A stretch of 64,000 nt of DNA from Amycolatopsis coloradensis (GTDB taxonomy: Bacteria > Actinomycetota > Actinomycetes > Mycobacteriales > Pseudonocardiaceae), in NCBI RefSeq assembly GCF_037997115.1, contig NZ_CP150484.1:3058096-3122095 (forward strand). Reading direction: 5' to 3'. Under the pieces are notes generated by a model that was not told the DNA's origin, searched no databases, and worked only from the letters and a program-made list of their open reading frames with translations. Position 1 is the stretch's first letter. Each line of letters begins with the position of its first letter. Shown here one piece after another: positions 58,907 to 64,000 of the stretch. Made by a program: the position numbers and the translations under genes.

Positions 58907-60892
58907 ATGAAACTGAGATCGATCACCAAACGCATGTTCGTTCTCGGACTGCTGACGGCTCTCGGGACCACCGGGGCGACGTCGGTGGCCACCGCCGAAC
59001 CCCAGCTGCCGCCCGCCGAGGTCAACGCGACCGGGCTGCCACACGGCGCCTGGGACCCGGTCGGCCCGAACAGCGTCGGCGGGCTGCTGGCGGTTTCGCC
59101 CGCCGGGCTCGCGATGATGGTGCCCAGCCCGCCCGCCCTGTGGCTCTCCGGCGACCGCGGCGCCTCGTGGACCGTGCGCAGGGGGATGCCGGCGGACACC
59201 GCCATCCAGGGAATCTTCGCCGATCCGGTGAACCCGGACCGGATGCTCGCGGTGGGCAACTCGCCCGGCGGGATGCCCGGCGAGTGGCACGGGATGCTGC
59301 TGCGGACCACCGACCGTGGTCAGAGCTGGGAGACCCTGCGCGAGTGGTACCCCGACGGCGCGTTCGGGATGGCCACGGACCCGACGGGCCGGGTCGTCGT
59401 GGTGCAGAACCTCGACTCGCTGAGCGTCAGCATCGACGGCGGCGAGCACTGGAACGACGTGCCGAGGACCTGGCCGCGCGAGGGGATCGCCTCGCCGGTC
59501 GGCGCGCTCAAGCTCACGATGGTCGGCGACGACGCCTACTTCACGACGGTCTACCCCGAATACGCGCTCTGGGTGGTCCGCGGGGTCAGCGGCAAGGAAC
59601 GGCGGGCGGAACTCGTCTACCGGACCAACGGCGAGGTCAATCAGGTCGCCGCGGACGGCGAGCGGCTCGTGGTCACGGTCGGCCCCGAACTTCACGGTTC
59701 GGCCGACGGCGGCAAGACCTGGACGGTGCTGCGCCGCGAGCCCGGTGGGCAGACCCTGCGCGAACCGCGTTTCGTCGGCGGACGCCTGTACGTCTCGACG
59801 TATAACGACATAGACGCCAGCACGGACTTCGGCCGTACCTGGACCCGCAAACCGGCGCCCGCTCCCGGCGAGGGTGTCAGCGACATGATCGATCTTCCCG
59901 CCGTGCCGGGCAAACCCGCCACTACGCTGATCTCCTCTCTGTACCGCGGCGTGTACGCCGACGGCGGCAAGAGCGGATACCAGCAGATCGGCGTGCCCGG
60001 GGAGACCATTCGCGACCTCGTGACCACCGGGAACCTCCTGCGGGAGAGCGTCGTCGCGGCCGGTGTGCAGGAGATCTACAACACCCCGCTCCCGCGCGGC
60101 AAGGTCTCCGCGTCGGACCGGGTCTGGCAGTCCCACCCCACCGACCGGCTGCACGAGGACGCGAGCCTGTCCGTCTCGCCGAGCCGCCCGGACGTCGTCT
60201 GGCAGGTGACCAGGAACGGGTTCTCGCTCGACGTGCTGCGCAGCGGTGACGGCGGGCGGACCTGGCAGTTCGCGGCGAAGGCGAAGGAAGGACTCCCCAG
60301 GGCGATCTTCGCCCACCCCGCCGACCCGGACCGGCTCCTCGTATCGGCCTTCGCCCCCGGCGGCTACGTGCTCTACCGCAGCGACGACGCGGGCAAGACC
60401 TGGGAAAAGCTCGCGACCGACAGCGGCTTCCTCACGTTCGCCGGTGATCCGTGGAACCCGAACCGCGTCTGGGGCGGGGACTCCGGCGGTCTGTCCCGCT
60501 CGGACGACGGCGGCAAGACCTGGACCCACGTCACGAGCGAACCGGTCAGTTCGATCTCGGTCAGCCGGTGGGGTGGCGGCCGCGTGCTCATCGGCGGCGC
60601 GGGCATCCACCTGAGCGAGGACGGCGGCCGGACGTTCCGCCGGGTTCGCGACGGCGAAGACCCCCGTGAGATCAGCCGGATCCTGCCGCATCCGTTCGAC
60701 TTCCGGGTGTGGTTCGCGAGTGATTCGACCGGGGGAGGCGTGCTGCGCAGCACGGACTTCGGCCGCACCTGGTCGCCCGTGCCCGGCGCGCTGCCCGATC
60801 CCAGGGTGCTCTCCCTGGCGATCAGCGCGGACGGCCGGTATCTGTTCGCCGGCACCGCGCAGTCCGGCGCGTACCGGTTGAAGCTGTACTGA
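58907..60892 (+). CDS. Secreted Asp-box (BNR) beta-propeller protein, sialidase/sortilin-like
   Basis: Encodes 661 residues. The signal peptide is KRMFVLGLLTALGTTGATS with cleavage near ATAEP. The rest is all beta and carries about ten Asp-box motifs (S-x-D-x-G-x-T-W): SGDRGASW, TTDRGQSW, SIDGGEHW, SADGGKTW, STDFGRTW, SGDGGRTW, SDDAGKTW, SDDGGKTW, SEDGGRTF, STDFGRTW. That number fits one large or two stacked propellers, as in Vps10/GH74-type proteins. Sialidase arginine triad and FRIP motif were not seen, so sialidase activity is doubtful. A strong terminator follows the stop. Confidence 0.87.
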   Translation: MKLRSITKRMFVLGLLTALGTTGATSVATAEPQLPPAEVNATGLPHGAWDPVGPNSVGGLLAVSPAGLAMMVPSPPALWLSGDRGASWTVRRGMPADTAIQGIFADPVNPDRMLAVGNSPGGMPGEWHGMLLRTTDRGQSWETLREWYPDGAFGMATDPTGRVVVVQNLDSLSVSIDGGEHWNDVPRTWPREGIASPVGALKLTMVGDDAYFTTVYPEYALWVVRGVSGKERRAELVYRTNGEVNQVAADGERLVVTVGPELHGSADGGKTWTVLRREPGGQTLREPRFVGGRLYVSTYNDIDASTDFGRTWTRKPAPAPGEGVSDMIDLPAVPGKPATTLISSLYRGVYADGGKSGYQQIGVPGETIRDLVTTGNLLRESVVAAGVQEIYNTPLPRGKVSASDRVWQSHPTDRLHEDASLSVSPSRPDVVWQVTRNGFSLDVLRSGDGGRTWQFAAKAKEGLPRAIFAHPADPDRLLVSAFAPGGYVLYRSDDAGKTWEKLATDSGFLTFAGDPWNPNRVWGGDSGGLSRSDDGGKTWTHVTSEPVSSISVSRWGGGRVLIGGAGIHLSEDGGRTFRRVRDGEDPREISRILPHPFDFRVWFASDSTGGGVLRSTDFGRTWSPVPGALPDPRVLSLAISADGRYLFAGTAQSGAYRLKLY

Positions 60893-60899
60893 GTCCTGG

Positions 60900-60935
60900 C
60901 GCTTCGTGGCCGGAGAAAGTTCCGGCCACGAAGCG
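60900..60935. terminator. Terminator after the Asp-box protein gene
   Basis: CGCTTCGTGGCCGGA (60900-60914) and TCCGGCCACGAAGCG (60921-60935) form a perfect 15-bp stem with a 6-base loop, 7 bases past the stop codon, followed by TTTAC. Confidence 0.88.
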
Positions 60936-60971
60936 TTTACTCGGTCCTCGCCGAATGTCAGAGTCGAGGGC

Positions 60972-62153
60972 ATGGCCATCGACGTCGCCGCCCTCCGGCT
61001 CCATTTCCCTTCCCTCGCCGACGGAACCGCCTTCTTCGACGGACCAGCGGGTACCCAGACACCCCGGCCCGTCGCCGACGCCATCGCCCGGACACTCACC
61101 GGGCCACTGTCGAACCGGGGCAAGGTCTGTCCGTCCGAACTCAACGCGGAGAACTCCGTCGCCGCGTTCCGAGCCGCCTACGCCGACTTCCTCGGTGTGC
61201 CCGCCGAAGGTGTCGTCCACGGCCGCAGCGCCACCCAGCTGACGTACGACTTTTCCCGGCACCTGGCCAAAAGCTGGCGTGAGGGCGACGAGATCGTCGT
61301 CAGCAGGCTCGATCACGACGCCAACGTCCGGCCGTGGGTCCAGGCCGCAGAGCGAGCCGGGATGACCGTCCGCTGGCTCGACATCGATCCTCTGACCACC
61401 GAACTGGACCTCGATTCCCTGGTCCTCACCGAAAGGACGAAACTGGTCGCGGTCACGGCGGCTTCGAACGTCCTCGGCACGAAACCGCCGATCCGCCGGA
61501 TCGCCGATCTCGCCCACGACGCCGGGGCGCTGGTGTTCGTGGACGGAGTGCACTACGCCGCCCACGACCTGGTGGACGTTCCCGCGCTGGGAGCGGATTT
61601 CTTCGTCTGCTCGCCGTACAAGTTCCTCGGCCCGCACTGCGGGGTGCTCGGCGCGTCGCCGTCCCTCCTCGAAACCGTCGAGCCGGACAAGCTCATGCCG
61701 TCGCCCGACACCGTGCCCGAACGGTTCGAATTCGGGACGCTGCCCTACGAAATCCTCGCGGGCGCGACGGCGGCCGTGGACTTCCTCGCCGCACTCGACC
61801 CGGGGCCGGCCGGATCGCGACGCGACCGGCTGACGAACTCGATGAACTCGTTGCACGAGCACGAAAGCCTGCTGCACACCAGGCTGGAGAAGGGATTGGG
61901 CGACGCCGTCACCGTCCACGGCAAGGCCGCCGACCGGACGCCGACCGTCCTGATGAGTCTCGGCGGGCGCGAGCGCGAGGCGCAAGAGTCTCTCGCCGAG
62001 AAGAATGTCGTCGCGCCGGCGGGGTCCTTCTACGCCTACGAAGTCTTCGCGGCCCTGAAGCTCGAGGACCCCGCGCTCCGCGTCGGGCTGGCACCATACA
62101 CCAGCACGGAGGACGTCGACAGGCTGCTGGACGGGCTTTCGGCGTTCGGGTGA
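60972..62153 (+). CDS. Cysteine desulfurase-like (class V aminotransferase) protein
   Basis: Encodes 393 residues from ATG 60972. It is a fold-type I PLP protein of the TIGR01976-like group. It opens 'VAALRLHFPSLADGTAFFDG' and 'PAGTQTPRPVADAI'; the PLP region has 'VSRLDHDANVRPWVQAA', 'VFVDGVHYAAHDLVDV' and the PLP lysine in 'FFVCSPYKFLGPHCGVL'. The NifS/SufS active-site Cys loop is not evident, so sulfur transfer is uncertain; isopenicillin-epimerase or kynureninase-like chemistry is also possible. No Fe-S genes nearby. Confidence 0.85.
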   Translation: MAIDVAALRLHFPSLADGTAFFDGPAGTQTPRPVADAIARTLTGPLSNRGKVCPSELNAENSVAAFRAAYADFLGVPAEGVVHGRSATQLTYDFSRHLAKSWREGDEIVVSRLDHDANVRPWVQAAERAGMTVRWLDIDPLTTELDLDSLVLTERTKLVAVTAASNVLGTKPPIRRIADLAHDAGALVFVDGVHYAAHDLVDVPALGADFFVCSPYKFLGPHCGVLGASPSLLETVEPDKLMPSPDTVPERFEFGTLPYEILAGATAAVDFLAALDPGPAGSRRDRLTNSMNSLHEHESLLHTRLEKGLGDAVTVHGKAADRTPTVLMSLGGREREAQESLAEKNVVAPAGSFYAYEVFAALKLEDPALRVGLAPYTSTEDVDRLLDGLSAFG

Positions 62154-62207
62154 CGACCACAGTGGACACTTCGGCGTGCCGAATGCCCGGTTTCGCGTGC
62201 CTGATGG

Positions 62208-62264
62208 GACGACATGCGTGATCAGACGGACGACACGCGTGACTGGATGGACGACACGCGCGTG
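62208..62264 (+). repeat. 21-bp-phased GACGACA(C/T)GCGTG repeats
   Basis: Three copies begin at 62208 (GACGACATGCGTG), 62229 (GACGACACGCGTG) and 62250 (GACGACACGCGCGTG), exactly 21 bases apart. The same motif with the same 21-base phase occurs at 40200 and 40221. It fills part of the 257-base gap between two convergent genes. No other gene is visible in this gap. Confidence 0.75.
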
Positions 62265-62410
62265 GCCACCGCTCCACGCGAACCCCCCCCATTGCACACC
62301 GGCAGTACTGACCACTTGGCCTCACCACCCCCAGCCGCTGCGCATCCGCTTGTGGCCCTTACGGACCGGGCCCGCGACGCGTCTAAGACGCTTAACTCGA
62401 ACAGGTTGGA

Positions 62411-63838
62411 TCACCCCGTACCCGGCCAGCGAGCGACCAGAAGTCCGGCGTCGCCCGCGAAACCGTTGCGGCAGTGGGAGTTCGCCGCCGCGAGCACACG
62501 ACGGACGATTTCCGGCGGTACGTGCCCGGCGCCGGCGGCCAGGCTGTCGGCGAGCGCGAACCGTCCGCCGTCGGCGGCGCGTGTTCCCGCGAGGCCTTCG
62601 GTGTGCAGGACAAGGAGATCTCCGGCCCGGAGGCGGGCGGTCGTGATGCGCCCGGGGCCTCCGTCGCCGAACGGTGGCCGCCGTTCACTGTCCACTGTGG
62701 TCGGTTCGTGCCCGGTGCCGAGCACGAGCGGTGGTTCCCCGCCCGCTTCGAGATGGCGCAGGGCTCCATGGGTGAGGTCCACTTCGGCCAGTGTGCCGCG
62801 GACCGTGGTGCCGTCACCGAACTGCGTCGAAAGCGCTTTGTCGACAGCGCGCTCCTGACCACGTAGATCCTGGCCCTCGCGGCGAGCGGATCGGTAGGCG
62901 GCGAGCGCCGCCGACACCACCAGGCCCGAGGACACGGTGTCCCGGCCCGCGTCGAAGATCGCCAGCCACGCCGTCGTTTCGGAAAGGGCGTAGTCGAAGC
63001 TCACTCCGCGAACGTCGTAAGCCGGTTCGACGCCGCCCGCCACCACGAAGTCGCCCGTCGCCGCCGTCGACGGGGGCAGGTTCTGCCAAAGCAGCTCGGC
63101 GGTGGGGCCGCGCCGTCTTCGACGCCGGGGCATGTCGAGGCCGTCGCCGTAGCGCATCGCGGCGGCGATGAGGTGGCCGGACAGCGAGGCGAGCCACTGG
63201 CACTGGGTGCGAAGGGTGTGGTCGTGCAGGTCCGCGTCCGTGGTGGCTTTGATCTCGAGCACGCCCATCCGCTCGTCGCCGTCCAGCAGGATGGCCCACA
63301 ACCGCGGTCCGCTCGGCTCCTCGGTCAGCGTGGTACCGGCGTTCCGGTAGGCCCGGCCGGCGGTACTGGCCTCGATGGGCAGCGGCACCCGGCCGGGCGC
63401 CCGCTCGCCGGGCAGGGGGAACAGCAGCCGCTGCTCGTAGTCGGCGAGATAGACCGTCAGCTCCAGGTCCAGCGCCCGGCCCGCGGCGGTGACGATCTCG
63501 GGCAGCCGCTCGGGTGAGACCCGCTGGGCGCCGTCGAGAAGTCCCACCAGCGCGGCCAGGAGACCGCGGGGGCGGCTGTCCTCCCCGACGTCGCGGCTGT
63601 ACGGTGCCCGTCGCGCGCCGGAGAGCTCGTCGAGTCGCTCGTTGACCGCGTGGGCCACCATGTCCCGCTGGATTCTGGGCAAGGGGAGCACTCCCCGCAG
63701 GTAGGCCTCCAAGTCGGCTTCGCTGACATCGCCGCCCAGTGCGAAGTACCTCAGCCACAGTTGTTCCAAGGTCAGCCCTGTGCGCGCGAAGCAATCGGCG
63801 ATGATCCGGCGCTGCTCCGCGGCCTGGAGCGAGGACAC
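62411..63838 (-). CDS. SpoIIE/PP2C-like protein with degenerate phosphatase site
   Basis: Encodes 475 residues from GTG 63838, with GGGGGGTG 8 bases ahead; GTG 63847 and a longer start at 63883 are possible. An N-terminal helical region (about 1-100) precedes a GAF-like sensor (about 115-225, 'LDLELTVYLADYEQRLLFPL'). The C-terminal 200 residues have the SpoIIE fold, but the metal-binding GGDxxD loop reads 'DVRGVSFDYAL', the G-D-x-x-G-H-G loop reads 'AIFDAGRDTVSSG', and the late D-D motif reads 'GFAGDAGLLVARW'. Loss of these acids suggests weak or no phosphatase activity, so a binding or regulatory role is likely. Confidence 0.8.
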   Translation of the reverse strand: MSSLQAAEQRRIIADCFARTGLTLEQLWLRYFALGGDVSEADLEAYLRGVLPLPRIQRDMVAHAVNERLDELSGARRAPYSRDVGEDSRPRGLLAALVGLLDGAQRVSPERLPEIVTAAGRALDLELTVYLADYEQRLLFPLPGERAPGRVPLPIEASTAGRAYRNAGTTLTEEPSGPRLWAILLDGDERMGVLEIKATTDADLHDHTLRTQCQWLASLSGHLIAAAMRYGDGLDMPRRRRRRGPTAELLWQNLPPSTAATGDFVVAGGVEPAYDVRGVSFDYALSETTAWLAIFDAGRDTVSSGLVVSAALAAYRSARREGQDLRGQERAVDKALSTQFGDGTTVRGTLAEVDLTHGALRHLEAGGEPPLVLGTGHEPTTVDSERRPPFGDGGPGRITTARLRAGDLLVLHTEGLAGTRAADGGRFALADSLAAGAGHVPPEIVRRVLAAANSHCRNGFAGDAGLLVARWPGTG

Positions 63839-63901
63839 AGTGATCACCCCCCGGCTTCTCGGCGACACCGGCCCGGGTACCACCGCGGCCCGAGGTGAAA
63901 C

Positions 63902-64000
63902 ATGAGCGGGACCCGGCGGGCCGGTGCGGAGTTACGCCAGGTGGCCGAACCCGTCATCGCCGGTGTGGCCGGAGGAGACGATCCGGGACGGGCCGAACGT
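63902..64000 (+). CDS. 5' end of a gene running off the window
   Basis: An open frame starts at ATG 63902 with GAGGTGA ahead and stays open to the window edge (33 codons). It opens MSGTRRAGAELRQVAEPVI and continues with 'AGVAGGDDPGRAER'. Third positions are mostly G or C. It is divergent from the SpoIIE-like gene. Too little is visible to name it. Confidence 0.55.
   Translation, partial: MSGTRRAGAELRQVAEPVIAGVAGGDDPGRAER

Overview
The window is a contiguous piece of a high-GC actinobacterial chromosome. Most genes have strong G/C preference at third codon positions, GTG starts are frequent, and many genes are coupled by 4-bp ATGA/GTGA overlaps. The order ffh - amidohydrolase - rpsP - khpA - rimM - trmD - rplS - lepB - rnhB - DUF2469 - yraN - yifB - dprA - xerC - whiG - M23 peptidase - rpsB - tsf - pyrH - frr - cdsA, plus an amt-glnK-glnD operon behind GlnR-like boxes, points to a filamentous Pseudonocardiales such as Amycolatopsis. 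That placement is inference from synteny and style, not from a search.

Region by region. 1-3087: a secreted Ig-like protein, a TetR regulator with its operator, and a secreted tripeptidyl-aminopeptidase-type hydrolase. 3084-7761: a complete urate-to-ureidoglycolate route (uricase, hydroxyisourate hydrolase, OHCU decarboxylase, allantoinase, allantoicase) with its regulator and two 15-bp palindromes. 7752-9725: a 58-residue membrane protein, a CoA-binding protein and O-acetylhomoserine sulfhydrylase. 9780-15597: a five-gene translationally coupled operon of unknown function (acidic/basic protein, HEXXH zinc peptidase, three proteins without recognised domains) with a divergent LuxR-type regulator. 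15667-25500: FhuF-like protein, RlmA-type methyltransferase, nitrogen operon, DMT transporter, Ku, structured intergenic region, pentapeptide-like membrane protein. 25579-45593: the conserved secretion, ribosome, recombination, translation and phospholipid block listed above, with two CPBP proteases inserted.

45640-52911 is an accessory island between cdsA and rlmN, which are normally close in actinobacteria. It holds a secreted carboxylesterase, a double VOC protein, a methyltransferase, a PadR regulator, a frameshifted GNAT gene, the 3' remnant of an MFS transporter, and a RiPP locus. The RiPP locus is one RRE-ThiF-YcaO fusion protein plus a candidate precursor peptide ending in three V-V-H-N-R repeats. 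After rlmN come small hypotheticals, a decayed dihydrofolate-reductase-family gene with a 28-bp perfect palindrome, a DUF1206 membrane protein, an acetoin-reductase-like SDR with an AraC regulator, a TSUP exporter, a secreted Asp-box propeller protein, a cysteine-desulfurase-like protein, a SpoIIE-type phosphatase whose metal-binding residues are eroded, and the start of one more gene.

The two best candidates for undescribed biology are the HNR-repeat YcaO locus (50453-52911) and the acidic-protein/metallopeptidase operon (9780-14950). No rRNA, tRNA, CRISPR array or insertion sequence was seen.
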